Shown here one piece after another: positions 8,452 through 17,501 of a stretch of 64,000 nt of DNA. Position 1 is the first letter of the stretch. Each line of letters opens with the position of its first letter. The notes beneath the pieces are model-generated. The model made no database searches, was not told where the DNA came from, and saw nothing but the letters and a program-made list of their open reading frames with translations. Both the position numbers and the translations under genes were made by a program. This DNA is from Phaeacidiphilus oryzae TH49 (GTDB taxonomy: Bacteria > Actinomycetota > Actinomycetes > Streptomycetales > Streptomycetaceae): NCBI RefSeq assembly GCF_000744815.1, contig NZ_JQMQ01000005.1:5413801-5477800 (forward strand), given 5' to 3'.

Positions 8452-10032
8452 TCAGTCGCGGACCACCGGGAACCGCTTCGGCGTGACGAAGAACAGGATC
8501 AGCAGCGAGCAGACGGCGCAGGCCGCGGCGCCCAGGTAGACGTGGTCGACCGAGGCGGTGACCGCGTGCCGCAGGTAGTCCCTGGCGGCGGGCGTGCCGC
8601 GGTGGCCGTCCAGGGCCCGGGAGACGCCGTCCAGGGTGGACGGCAGGCCGCCGCGGACGCGGGCCGGGGCGTCCCGCAGCCGGCCGGCGATGGTGGTGTT
8701 GGCGACGACCGCGAAGAGGACCGCGCCGATGCTCTGGCCGACCTGGCGGCAGAAGAGGACGCTCGCGGTCGCCGTCCCGCGCTCGCCCCACGGCACCGAG
8801 GACTGCACCCCGACGATCAGCGGTATCTGGGAGAGGCCGAGTCCGGCGCCGATCGCGAACATCAGCAGGGCGGGCTGCCAGGCCGGGCCGCGGTAGGGGA
8901 GGAGGACGAAGGAGGCCAGCAGCAGGGTCGCGAAGCTCATCCCGATCAGCGACGTGTTCCGGAAGCCCACCCGCAGGTAGATCCGGTTGGCGAGGGCGGA
9001 GGCGATCGGCCAGCTGACGGTCATCACGGACAGTACGAACCCGGCCGCGATCGGGGCCAGGCCCAGCACCGACTGGGCGTAGGTGGGCAGGAAGACGGTC
9101 GGGGCGATCATCAGCAGGCCGAAGAAGCAGAGGAAGAGGTTCGCCCCCAGGATCGGCCGCCGCCGCCAGACCCACCCCGGGATGATCGGCTCCGCCGCCC
9201 GGCGCTCCACCAGCACGGTCGCCGCGCCCAGCAGCACCGCCCCGGCGAAGACCAGCAGGCTCGGCGGGGACCCCCAGGCCCACGCGGTGCCGCCCTGCAC
9301 CAGGCCGAAGAGCAGCAGGCCGGTGGAGGAGAGGAGGCCGAGGGCGCCCAGCCAGTCGATCCGCAGCGGGCGCCTCGCCGCCGAGGGCTCCCGCCGGGGC
9401 TCCACCAGGTGCCGCCAGAGCAGCCACAGCGCGCCGGCCCCGATCGGCAGGTTGATCAGGAAGATCCAGCGCCAGTCGGCGTACCCGGCGAAGACCCCGC
9501 CGAGGGCCGGTCCGGACACCGCCGAGACCGCCCACACGGTGGATATCGCGGCCTGGATCCGTCCCCGCTGCTCCATCGGGTAGAGGTCGCCTGCGAGGGT
9601 CTGCACCGTCCCCTGGATCGCCCCGCCGCCGAACCCCTGCACCAGGCGGAAGGCGATCAGCACCGGCATCGACCAGGCTCCGGCGCAGAGCAGTGAGCCG
9701 GCGATGAAGAGGGCGGTCCCGGCGAGCAGCACCGGCCGGCGGCCGACGGAGTCGGCGAGCTTCCCGTAGACCGGCAGGCTGACCGTGACGGCCAGCAGAT
9801 AGCCGGAGAACATCCAGGAGTAGTAGGCGAATCCGCCGAGGTCCCCGACGATCTGCGGGACGGCGGTGGCGACGATGGAGGAGTCCATCGCGGTGAGGGC
9901 CATCGCCAGCATCAGCGCGGCGACCACGAGTCCGCGCCGCCCGCCGGCCGCCCGCGGTGCGGCGGAGGCCCGGGTCCCCTCCCGCCTCTGGGCGCGCTTG
10001 CCGGGTGGGCCGTCGGCGGCGGGGGCGGGCAT
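8452..10032 (-). CDS. DHA2-type MFS efflux transporter (EmrB/QacA family)
   Basis: 526 residues, 14 predicted helices. Drug:H+ antiporter features: the DSSIVATAVPQIVGDLGG segment in helix 1, the motif-A loop YGKLADSVGRRPVLLAG, and motif C in helix 5 (FLINLPIGAGALWLL follows it). The ATG at 10032 has GAGGAGGT nine bases upstream; longer starts are rejected. The upstream gap contains a hairpin with an inner ATACGtCGTAT palindrome that could serve as an operator, but no regulator gene lies adjacent. Probably exports a toxic organic compound; the substrate is unknown. Confidence 0.9.
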   Translation of the reverse strand: MPAPAADGPPGKRAQRREGTRASAAPRAAGGRRGLVVAALMLAMALTAMDSSIVATAVPQIVGDLGGFAYYSWMFSGYLLAVTVSLPVYGKLADSVGRRPVLLAGTALFIAGSLLCAGAWSMPVLIAFRLVQGFGGGAIQGTVQTLAGDLYPMEQRGRIQAAISTVWAVSAVSGPALGGVFAGYADWRWIFLINLPIGAGALWLLWRHLVEPRREPSAARRPLRIDWLGALGLLSSTGLLLFGLVQGGTAWAWGSPPSLLVFAGAVLLGAATVLVERRAAEPIIPGWVWRRRPILGANLFLCFFGLLMIAPTVFLPTYAQSVLGLAPIAAGFVLSVMTVSWPIASALANRIYLRVGFRNTSLIGMSFATLLLASFVLLPYRGPAWQPALLMFAIGAGLGLSQIPLIVGVQSSVPWGERGTATASVLFCRQVGQSIGAVLFAVVANTTIAGRLRDAPARVRGGLPSTLDGVSRALDGHRGTPAARDYLRHAVTASVDHVYLGAAACAVCSLLILFFVTPKRFPVVRD

Positions 10033-10087
10033 GGGTGGGGACCTCCTCGGGCCGGGGAACCGGGGCCCGGCCATCCTGGCACGCCAC

Positions 10088-10141
10088 GGGCCCCGTCCGA
10101 TACGTCGTATCCCGTATACCGGACGGGGCCCGCGGGCCGGA
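10088..10141 (-). terminator. Hairpin between the S53 peptidase and the efflux gene
   Basis: GGGCCCCGTCCG (10088-10099) pairs perfectly with CGGACGGGGCCC (10130-10141). The loop holds its own palindrome, ATACGtCGTAT, and a GTATAC. It follows the peptidase stop by 20 bases, so it is probably that gene's terminator; the inner palindrome may also be an operator for the efflux gene. Confidence 0.7.
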
Positions 10142-10161
10142 TCAGGTGCGTCGGCCGCCGG

Positions 10162-11736
10162 TCAGAACGCCCCGGTGCCGTTGGGGGTGCCGAGGCCGGT
10201 CGGGCCGTCGTAACCGGACTTCGCGGTGCAGAGGTAGCCGCCGCCGCAACTCCCGTTGGAGCCCGAGGTCACGTCGTTCAGCGCCGAGCGGTGGGCGTAC
10301 GGGTACGCGTTCGGCGTGATCGACCCGGTGTTGCCGGCCAGGGCGTAGACGCTGGCGATGATCGGCGAGGCGGCCGAGGTGCCGCCCACCTGGATCCAGC
10401 CGTCGGCGCCCTGGGCGAGCCCGAGGGACAGTAGGGTGTCGCACAACTGCGAGGAGCCGCAGCTGTTGTAGGTGTCGTGGACGGCCACCCCGGTGTTGGG
10501 GTCGGCCACCGCGGACACGTCCGCGACCGTGCGCTTGGCGCAGCCGCTGTCGGTCTGGAAGCTCGGCTTCGCCTCGTACGCCGAGCAGCCGGAGCCCGCG
10601 CCGGACCAGGCGGTCTCGGTCCAACCGCGGCTGTTGGACGCCTTGTTGAGGCTGGTGCCGCCGACGCCGGTGACGTTCGGCGAGGAGGCCGGCCACTCCA
10701 CCCCGTAGCCGCCGTCGCCGGAGGAGGCGGTGAAGGCGACCCCCGCGTGCTTGAAGTGGCCGTCGTCGGCGGTGATGGTGGAGTCCTCGCTGCCGCCCCA
10801 GCTGTTGGAGACGGCGACGACCCCGGCGTGGCCGGCCGCGGCGTCCTCGGCGGCCATCAGGTCGCCGCTGTTCGCCGAGTTGGCCTCGACCAGCAGGATG
10901 TGGCAGTCCGGGCAGGCCGCCGAGACCATGTCCAGGTCGAGCGAGATCTCCTCGGCCCAGCCGTAGTCGCCGGACGGCATCGGCGAGGTGGCGCCCTTCT
11001 GGTTGACCTTCGTGAAGCAGCCGTTGGCCGTGGTGCAGGCCGACAGCCCGTACGCCGAGCGGTAGGCGGCGAGGTCGGACTCGGCCTTGGGGTCGTCGAA
11101 GGCGTCCACGATGGCGACCGTGCGGCCGCTCCCGGACTTGCCGCTCAGGCCGTAGGCCGAGCGGATCGCGCTCGGGGTGTAGCCGGACGAGGTGGGCGAG
11201 CCGGTGGTGGCCGGCCGGGCCGGGCCGCTGGAGGTGCGGACGGTCCGGAACTCGCCGAAGCAGCGGACGCCGTCCGCACCGGACGGCGAGGCGCAGCCGA
11301 AGTCAGGGCCGGCGTGCCGGCCGGCCGCGCGGGCGGCGGAGACGGCGGCGAGGACCGGGTCGAGGGTGTGGGAGGCCCGAGTCCCGGCTGTGGTCCGGAC
11401 GGAGGCGGCGGTGCTCCGCACGGTGGTGCTCTTGGCGGCGGTGCTCTTCCCGGCAATGCTCGTGGCAGAGGTGCCCGCCGTGCCCGAACTCCCGTGGGAG
11501 GCGCCACTGCTGGCGCCGGCCAGGGCGGAGACGGCGGAGCTGAGGCCGCCCAGCAGGGACTGCCCGGTCGACGGCTCGGCCGCCTGCGCTCCGGAGGCCA
11601 GTCCCCAACTGGCCATGGTGGTGACCGCGACCAGCAGAGCGGCGGCACCCGTCCTGCCGCGGATCCCGCGGATCCCGCGTGGACCCCGTATTCGGCGCTG
11701 CCGCCGCTCGGGGCGAGGGGTGTGGCGTCGGTGCAT
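10162..11736 (-). CDS. Secreted S53 (sedolisin) family peptidase
   Basis: 524-residue exported serine-carboxyl peptidase. Arginine-rich N-terminus, hydrophobic core TGAAALLVAVTTMASWGLA and an AQA cleavage site near residue 52; then a low-complexity Ser/Thr/Ala segment. Catalytic Glu and Asp are visible in WAEEISLDLDMVS, the oxyanion-region SSGDGGYG and the nucleophile in GGTSAASPIIASVYAL. Start fixed by AGGAGG five bases before the ATG at 11736. The 13974 gene is a close paralogue; the two lie back to front around a hexosaminidase. Likely works in protein breakdown outside the cell. A TTGACA-N17-GATCGT promoter candidate lies upstream. Confidence 0.9.
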   Translation of the reverse strand: MHRRHTPRPERRQRRIRGPRGIRGIRGRTGAAALLVAVTTMASWGLASGAQAAEPSTGQSLLGGLSSAVSALAGASSGASHGSSGTAGTSATSIAGKSTAAKSTTVRSTAASVRTTAGTRASHTLDPVLAAVSAARAAGRHAGPDFGCASPSGADGVRCFGEFRTVRTSSGPARPATTGSPTSSGYTPSAIRSAYGLSGKSGSGRTVAIVDAFDDPKAESDLAAYRSAYGLSACTTANGCFTKVNQKGATSPMPSGDYGWAEEISLDLDMVSAACPDCHILLVEANSANSGDLMAAEDAAAGHAGVVAVSNSWGGSEDSTITADDGHFKHAGVAFTASSGDGGYGVEWPASSPNVTGVGGTSLNKASNSRGWTETAWSGAGSGCSAYEAKPSFQTDSGCAKRTVADVSAVADPNTGVAVHDTYNSCGSSQLCDTLLSLGLAQGADGWIQVGGTSAASPIIASVYALAGNTGSITPNAYPYAHRSALNDVTSGSNGSCGGGYLCTAKSGYDGPTGLGTPNGTGAF

Positions 11737-12032
11737 CTTGCCTCCTGGCAGATGGGAGGGGTGGTGCACGAGCTCGATGTTGGGACGATCTCGCCCGGAG
11801 ATGTTCCTGTCAACGGCGCTACGGTGCAGATAGGTGCGGAATACCGCGGTGAGGTACGGAGGGCACCGAGTGGTGGACGGTGCCTCAGAAACTGTGCCCG
11901 ATACGAGTTCTGAGCGAAACTGCTCGGACGTGTGGCAGTCTTGACACTTCTGTGCAGGATGAGCAGGCTTCGTGGGGTTGCCGTCCGTTCGGTAAGCGCG
12001 GTCATGACTTCCCCACCTGACGGGAGTTGCCG
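11737..12032. other. Divergent promoter region, S53 peptidase / GH20
   Basis: 296 bases, less GC-rich than the flanking genes, with no supported gene. It holds the peptidase promoter candidate and, on the plus strand, a perfect TTGACA at 11941 without a convincing -10 partner. Confidence 0.5.
11785..11813 (-). promoter_or_regulatory. Candidate housekeeping promoter of the S53 peptidase
   Basis: On the minus strand TTGACA (complement of 11808-11813), 17 bases, then GATCGT (complement of 11785-11790). The -35 is perfect, the -10 weak. It would give a leader of about 40 bases before the ATG at 11736. Confidence 0.4.
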
Positions 12033-13853
12033 ATGAACGTCCCGGACAGATCCTCCGCACCTTCACTTCTCCGCCGCCCACGGCGGCCGCGCCGGCCGGG
12101 TCGGGCCGGGTTCCCGAGGAGCCTCGCCGCCGCGGTCGGCGCGCTGGCCCTGATCGGCACCTTCGGCGGTGCCGCCGCCGCCTCCACACCGGCCCCCGGC
12201 GGCGCCGGCTCGGGCCCGGCCGCCTCCTCCGGCGCCGTACCGCCGGTCGTCCCGCAGCCGGTGAGCGAGCGGCCGGGCGGCGGGCCGGCCTTCCGGCTGA
12301 CCGCCCGCACCGAACTGGTGACCGTCGCCGGCGATCCGCGCACCCGGCAGGTGGCGGACTACCTCGCCGGGCTCCTCGCCCCCGCCACCGGCTTCCACCT
12401 GCGCACCGCCGACCGGCCGTCCGCCGCCGCGGCCCCGGCGGACGCCCTGGTCCTGGACCCGCACGGCCCGGCCGCCCTCGGCGCCGAGGGCTACACCCTG
12501 AACGCCTCGGCCGGCGCCGTACGGCTCACCGCCCACGGCGCCGAGGGGCTCTTCCGCGGTGTTCAGACCCTGCGCCAACTGCTGCCCGCCGCAGTGGAGT
12601 CGGCCACCGTCCAGCCCGGGCCGTGGACCGTACCGGCGGTGCGCATCGCCGACCGGCCCCGGTACGGCTACCGGGGCGCGATGCTGGACGTCGGCCGCCG
12701 CTTCTTCCCGGTCAAGGACGTCGAGCGGTACATCGACCAGGCCGCCGCGTACAAGATGAACACCCTCCACCTGCATCTGACCGAGGACCAGGGCTGGCGG
12801 ATCGCCATCGGCGCCATCCCGAGCCTGACCGCGATCGGCGCCTCCACCCAGTCCGGCTGGACCGGCGGCACCGACTGGTACTACACCGCCGCGCAGTACC
12901 GGCAGATCGTGAACTACGCCAGGTCCCGCTTCATGACGGTGATCCCGGAGATCGACGGGCCCGGCCACACCAGCGCCGCCCTCGCCTCCGTGCCGAACCT
13001 GAACTGCGACGACCACACGATCGCGCCGTACTCCGGCTTCGGCGGCGCCAACCTGCGCACCTACTGCCTGAGCGACCCGCAGCACATCGCCAACGTCACC
13101 GCCTTCCTCACCACGGTGATGAACACGGTGGCCGGAATGACCCCCGGGCCGGTCATCGACGCCGGCGGCGACGAGGCCGCGGAGGCCACCCAGGCCGAGT
13201 ACTCGGCGTACGTCGGCGCGGTGGCCAAGGCCGTCGGCGACACCGGGAAGCGGCTGATGGGCTGGCACAACCTGGCCGAGGGCCCGATCCCGGCCGGCAC
13301 CCTGCTGCAGTACTGGGGCGACGACAACGACCGCAAGACGGTCGGCACCGCCAGCCCCTCCCGGGACATCCAGGACGTCCAGCAGGGCGTGGCCAAGGGC
13401 GCCGACTACATCGTCTCCCCAGCCGACCGCTCCTACCTGGACATGCAGTACGACACCTCGACCCCCTACGGCCTCCACTGGGAGGGCTACGTCCCGGTGG
13501 AGCGCGCCTACGACTGGGACCCGACGACGGCCACCGCCAAGCCGGACGGCACCGGCTCGGTGATCCCCGCCGACCGGATCGAGGGGGTGGAGGCCGCGCT
13601 CTGGTCCGACCGCGCGTACTACGGCAGCAACCAACTGCCCACCTCCACCTCGCAGTTCCCGGAGCAGTCGGTGTACGCGGACTTCATGGTCTACCCGCGG
13701 CTTCCGGCCGTCGCCGAGATCGGCTGGTCGCCGCTCTCCACCCACGACTGGGACACCTTCAAGCTGCGGCTGGCCGCCCAGGGCCCGCGCTGGAACGCGG
13801 CCGGCATCGGCTACTACCGGGCGCCGGGGGTGCCGTGGCCCAGCGGGAGCTGA
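12033..13853 (+). CDS. Secreted GH20 beta-N-acetylhexosaminidase
   Basis: 606 residues. Arginine-rich signal peptide with a hydrophobic stretch (SLAAAVGALALIGTFGGAAAA), then a GH20b-like N-terminal domain and the catalytic barrel starting near residue 210 (YGYRGAMLDVGRRFFPV). The catalytic Asp-Glu pair is in VIDAGGDEAAEA; LHLHLTEDQGWRI and IPEIDGPGHTSAA are further family signatures. It would release terminal GlcNAc from chitin oligomers or peptidoglycan outside the cell. The ATG at 12033 has GGGAG six bases before it. Its neighbours on both sides are secreted peptidases, fitting a scavenging set. Confidence 0.93.
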   Translation: MNVPDRSSAPSLLRRPRRPRRPGRAGFPRSLAAAVGALALIGTFGGAAAASTPAPGGAGSGPAASSGAVPPVVPQPVSERPGGGPAFRLTARTELVTVAGDPRTRQVADYLAGLLAPATGFHLRTADRPSAAAAPADALVLDPHGPAALGAEGYTLNASAGAVRLTAHGAEGLFRGVQTLRQLLPAAVESATVQPGPWTVPAVRIADRPRYGYRGAMLDVGRRFFPVKDVERYIDQAAAYKMNTLHLHLTEDQGWRIAIGAIPSLTAIGASTQSGWTGGTDWYYTAAQYRQIVNYARSRFMTVIPEIDGPGHTSAALASVPNLNCDDHTIAPYSGFGGANLRTYCLSDPQHIANVTAFLTTVMNTVAGMTPGPVIDAGGDEAAEATQAEYSAYVGAVAKAVGDTGKRLMGWHNLAEGPIPAGTLLQYWGDDNDRKTVGTASPSRDIQDVQQGVAKGADYIVSPADRSYLDMQYDTSTPYGLHWEGYVPVERAYDWDPTTATAKPDGTGSVIPADRIEGVEAALWSDRAYYGSNQLPTSTSQFPEQSVYADFMVYPRLPAVAEIGWSPLSTHDWDTFKLRLAAQGPRWNAAGIGYYRAPGVPWPSGS

Positions 13854-13890
13854 CGGCCCCGCCGAGTGGGCGACCGATGGCCACAGGCCA

Positions 13891-13919
13891 TTGACGTGGT
13901 GTTAAGGCGGTCTTAAGCG
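13891..13919 (+). promoter_or_regulatory. Candidate promoter with an internal palindrome
   Basis: TTGACG (13891-13896), 17 bases, TAAGCG (13914-13919). The spacer holds the perfect inverted repeat TTAAG-gcggt-CTTAA (13902-13916), placed where a bound repressor would block polymerase. About 55 bases before the S53 start at 13974. Confidence 0.45.
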
Positions 13920-13973
13920 TCCTCCGGGCAGGCTGGGGCCGCCTTTCCGTGCGACTTCCAGACAGGAGAGCCC

Positions 13974-15272
13974 ATGCCGTCGAGCAAGCCGGAGAGTACG
14001 CCGCCGACCTCTTCCGGGGCCCGGCACCGGAACCGTGCCAGGCGGCGGACGGCGCTCGCCGTGGCCACGGCCGGCGCGCTCGCCGTCACCGGCTACGGGG
14101 TGCTCGCCCAGGCCGACGCGGCGACCACCACGGCGGCCACCGCCTCCGGCACCGCGGCCACCGCCTCCGGCACCGCGGTCGCCCGGGCCTGCGCGGCCTC
14201 CGGCACGCCCGGGGTGATGTCCTGCAACGCCGAGCGGGTCACCAGCGTCCGGGGCCGGAGCACCGCGCTGCGCGGGGTGCAGCGGAGCGCGGCCCCGTCC
14301 GGGCTCGCCCCCGCCGACCTGCGCGGCGCCTACAAGCTCCCGGCCGGCGGCGGTGCCGGACAGACCGTCGCCATCGTGGACGCCTACAACGACCCCAAGG
14401 CCGAGTCCGACATGGCCACCTACCGCTCCCAGTACGGCCTCGCCGCCTGCAGCAAGGCGAGCGGCTGCTTCAAGCAGGTGAGCCAGACCGGCTCCACCAC
14501 CGCGCTGCCGAAGAACGACACCGGCTGGGCCGGCGAGATATCCCTCGACCTGGACATGGTCTCGGCGATAGCCCCGAAGGCGCACGTCGTCCTGGTCGAG
14601 GCGAAGAGCGCGAACATGTCCGACCTGGGCGCGGCGGTCGACCAGGCGGTCAAGATGGGCGCGAAGTACGTCTCCAACAGCTACGGCGGCGGCGAGTCCT
14701 CCTCCGACGCCTCCTACGACAGCGCCTACTTCGACCACCCGGGCGTGGCGATCACCGCCTCGGCCGGCGACTCCGGCTACGGGGCCCAGTACCCGGCCGG
14801 CTCGAAGTACGTCACCGCGGTCGGCGGCACCAGCCTCAAGAAGGCCTCCAACGCCCGGGGCTGGACCGAGAGCGCCTGGTCCGGCACGGGCTCCGGCTGC
14901 TCGGCCGACGACGCCAAGCCGAGCTGGCAGAAGGACACCGGCTGCGCCAAGCGGAGCATCGCCGACGTCTCGGCGGTCGCCGACCCGGCCACCGGCGTGG
15001 CGGTGTACCAGACCTACGGCGCCTCCGGCTGGTCGGTCTACGGCGGGACCTCGGCCTCCTCGCCGATCATCGCCGGCGTCTACGCCCTGGCCGGCTCGCC
15101 GGGCAGCGCCGTACCGGCCGCCGACCCGTACGCCCACCCCTCGGCGCTGTTCGACGTGGCCTCGGGTTCCAACGGCTCCTGCTCGACCGCGTACCTCTGC
15201 TCGGCGGGTGCCGGGTACGACGGCCCGACGGGGCTGGGGACGCCCGACGGCACGGCGGCGTTCGCGGGCTGA
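13974..15272 (+). CDS. Secreted S53 (sedolisin) family peptidase, second paralogue
   Basis: 432 residues. Signal segment ALAVATAGALAVTGYGVLAQADA, then a short threonine/alanine linker. Catalytic Glu/Asp in WAGEISLDLDMVSAIAP, Asp region SAGDSGYGAQYPAG and nucleophile GGTSASSPIIAGVYAL. It matches the 10162 gene closely over the catalytic domain but lacks its longer Ser/Thr/Ala linker. ATG with AGGAG six bases upstream. It reads in the same direction as the hexosaminidase 120 bases before it, with its own promoter candidate. A strong hairpin follows. Confidence 0.9.
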   Translation: MPSSKPESTPPTSSGARHRNRARRRTALAVATAGALAVTGYGVLAQADAATTTAATASGTAATASGTAVARACAASGTPGVMSCNAERVTSVRGRSTALRGVQRSAAPSGLAPADLRGAYKLPAGGGAGQTVAIVDAYNDPKAESDMATYRSQYGLAACSKASGCFKQVSQTGSTTALPKNDTGWAGEISLDLDMVSAIAPKAHVVLVEAKSANMSDLGAAVDQAVKMGAKYVSNSYGGGESSSDASYDSAYFDHPGVAITASAGDSGYGAQYPAGSKYVTAVGGTSLKKASNARGWTESAWSGTGSGCSADDAKPSWQKDTGCAKRSIADVSAVADPATGVAVYQTYGASGWSVYGGTSASSPIIAGVYALAGSPGSAVPAADPYAHPSALFDVASGSNGSCSTAYLCSAGAGYDGPTGLGTPDGTAAFAG

Positions 15273-15336
15273 GGCGGGGGCGGTCCGCCGGGCCGCCGGG
15301 CCGCCGTTCTGCTCGTCCGCGGCTCTGCCGGCCGGA

Positions 15337-15376
15337 GGCGCGGCCCCGCCCCGGTGGTTCGGGGCGGGGCCGCGCC
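15337..15376. terminator. Two-way hairpin terminator
   Basis: GGCGCGGCCCCGCCCC (15337-15352) pairs perfectly over 16 bases with 15361-15376, loop of eight. It lies between the stop codons of the convergent S53 and GH35 genes and can serve both. Confidence 0.85.
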
Positions 15377-15383
15377 CGGCCGG

Positions 15384-17357
15384 TCAGCCCAGGGTGTCCG
15401 CCAGGGTCACCGGCGCGGAGGCGGTGCGGTGGAGGTCCAGCACGAGGATCTCGTTCGCGCCCGGGCGCAGCCACTCCGCCGGGCAGTAGAGGCGGTGCTG
15501 CGGCCCGGTCTCCCAGTAGCGGCCCAGGTTGTGGCCGTTCACCCAGACCGCCCCCTTGGCCCAGGCGCTCATGTCCAGGTAGGTGTCCGCGACCTGGCGG
15601 GGGCTCAGGGACAGCAGGCCGCGGAAGAACAGTCCGGGCCGGGAGGGGTCGCCGATCACCGGCCTGAGGCCGGCCACCCACTCCTCGTCCATCGGCAGCT
15701 GGTACATGGTCCAGCCGCTCAGCGCCGCACCGTCCAGGGCGACCTGCCCGGTGATCCCCTTCCGGTCCACCAGGCCGTGGCCGTAGTTGATGTGGCCCAT
15801 CCCCTCGACCAGCAGGTCCAGCACCGATCCGGCGCCGACCTGGCCCACCGCCAGCGGTGCGCCGCCGGCCACCAGCCCGCGGGCGGCGGCCACCGCCGCC
15901 GGGACCGCCGGGCGGGCCACCCCGCCGGCGTACCGGCCGTCGACGAAGACCGTCGCGTAGTCGTGGACGCCCTGGGCGACCAGGCTGCCGGCGCCGGCGC
16001 CGGCGCTCGCGCCTGCCTCCGCCTCCGCCTCCGCGTCCGTGGTGCGGTGCCGGTAGACCGCGAAGCCCTGCACCTGGCCGTGGTACTCGTACGGTTCCGG
16101 CCCGCCGGAGAGCCGGGTCACGGCGCTCGCCCGCTCCAGGTTGTCCCAGAGCGAGGCGTACGGCCGCGGTGTGCAGCTCAGCCCGGAGACGGTGGGCACC
16201 GGGGCCGGGACCGGCGGCAGCGGCCCCACCCCGGCGTAGCCGCCGATCAGCGCGCGATAGGCGTCGTACCGCGGGCCCTTCCGGCCCTGTTCGGTGATCG
16301 GCGCGCAGTAGTCGTAACTGGTGATGTCCGGCTGGTAGTCGGACCCGTCGTTGCTCGCGTTGGCGCCGGCCCACCAGCCGAAGCTGGTGCCGCCGTGCGC
16401 CATGTAGAGGTTGAACGAGAGGCCGCCGTCCATCAGCGCCCGCAGGTCCCCGGTGACGTCCGAGTCGGCGCCCTGGAAGCCGTCGTCCCCCCAGTGGGTG
16501 AGCCAGCCCGGGTAGAGCTCGCCGGCCATCGCCGGAACGGTCGGGAACGCCTTCCTGGCCTGGGCGATGGAGGCGGCGTCGCCGCCGCTCAGGCCGATGG
16601 CGCCGCCCGGGGTCTCGGTGTGGTTGGCCTCCAGCTGGCCGAGGCCGTCCTCGGTGTAGAACGGGCCGGTGATCCCGTTGTCCTCCCAGGCCTGGCGGAC
16701 CTCGGCGACATAGGCCGCGTCGTTCCCGTAGGAGCCGTACTCGTTCTCGACCTGGAGCATCAGCACCGGGCCGCCGTTCGCCGCGAACAGCGGCCGCACC
16801 TCCGCCGCCAGTGCGGCGATGTACCGCCGGGCCGCGGCCATGTAGTGCGGGTCCTGGCCGGAGTCGGTGCGCAGCCGGATGTCCGGGTACCGCAGCAGCC
16901 AGGCGGGGATCCCGCCGAGGTCCCACTCGCCGCAGACGTAGGGGCCGGGGCGCAGCAGCACCCACATCCCCTCGGCCTGGCAGAGCCGGATGAACCCGGC
17001 GATGTCGCGGTTGCCGGTCCGGAAGTCGAAGTGGCCCTCGCGGTACTCGTGGTAGTTCCACATCACGTACAGCGAGACGGTGTTGAGGCCCATCGCCTTC
17101 GCCATCCGGATCCGCTGCCGCCAGTAGGGCACCGGGATGCGGGAGGGGTGGATCTCCCCGCTGCGGATCTGGAAGGGCTTGCCGTCCAGCAGGAAGGCGC
17201 TGCCGTCGGGGGCGAAGCCGAAGCTGTGGCCGGAGGCGGACGGGGTCTGGGCGGCGGCCCCCGCGTTCCGGGCCTCCGCGTTCTGCGAGAGCGCCATCGC
17301 GGTGAGCGGGGCGATCACGCCGAGCGCACCGATCTGCACGAACCGACGCCGTTCCAT
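15384..17357 (-). CDS. Secreted GH35 beta-galactosidase
   Basis: 657 residues. The N-terminus MERRRFVQIGALGVIAPLTA resembles a Tat-type signal. The GH35 barrel follows: FQIRSGEIHPSRIPVPYWRQ near residue 60, MWNYHEYREGHFDF, LRPGPYVCGEWDLGGIPAWLL, the acid/base glutamate in QVENEYGSYG and the nucleophile glutamate in GELYPGWLTHWG. C-terminal jelly-roll domains include an HNLGRYW segment. It should remove terminal beta-galactose from plant or other polysaccharides outside the cell. GGGAG five bases before the ATG fixes the start. The upstream gap carries TTCGCGCA twice (17461, 17471), possibly regulator half-sites. Confidence 0.93.
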   Translation of the reverse strand: MERRRFVQIGALGVIAPLTAMALSQNAEARNAGAAAQTPSASGHSFGFAPDGSAFLLDGKPFQIRSGEIHPSRIPVPYWRQRIRMAKAMGLNTVSLYVMWNYHEYREGHFDFRTGNRDIAGFIRLCQAEGMWVLLRPGPYVCGEWDLGGIPAWLLRYPDIRLRTDSGQDPHYMAAARRYIAALAAEVRPLFAANGGPVLMLQVENEYGSYGNDAAYVAEVRQAWEDNGITGPFYTEDGLGQLEANHTETPGGAIGLSGGDAASIAQARKAFPTVPAMAGELYPGWLTHWGDDGFQGADSDVTGDLRALMDGGLSFNLYMAHGGTSFGWWAGANASNDGSDYQPDITSYDYCAPITEQGRKGPRYDAYRALIGGYAGVGPLPPVPAPVPTVSGLSCTPRPYASLWDNLERASAVTRLSGGPEPYEYHGQVQGFAVYRHRTTDAEAEAEAGASAGAGAGSLVAQGVHDYATVFVDGRYAGGVARPAVPAAVAAARGLVAGGAPLAVGQVGAGSVLDLLVEGMGHINYGHGLVDRKGITGQVALDGAALSGWTMYQLPMDEEWVAGLRPVIGDPSRPGLFFRGLLSLSPRQVADTYLDMSAWAKGAVWVNGHNLGRYWETGPQHRLYCPAEWLRPGANEILVLDLHRTASAPVTLADTLG

Positions 17358-17501
17358 CTGAACTCCCTAGGGCCGCAAGGATGGGGCAGCTGTTGCAGGG
17401 GGACTCCCCTGCGAAGCTAGCGGGAGCCGGACTGCCTGTCCATGAGCGAAACGGGGTCAGTTCGCGCAACTTCGCGCATCAGTGGGGCGGCTGACCGTCT
17501 G

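Noticed and set aside
8452-10032. Efflux gene as part of an antibiotic cluster
   Set aside because: No biosynthetic enzymes of polyketide, peptide or terpene type lie around it.
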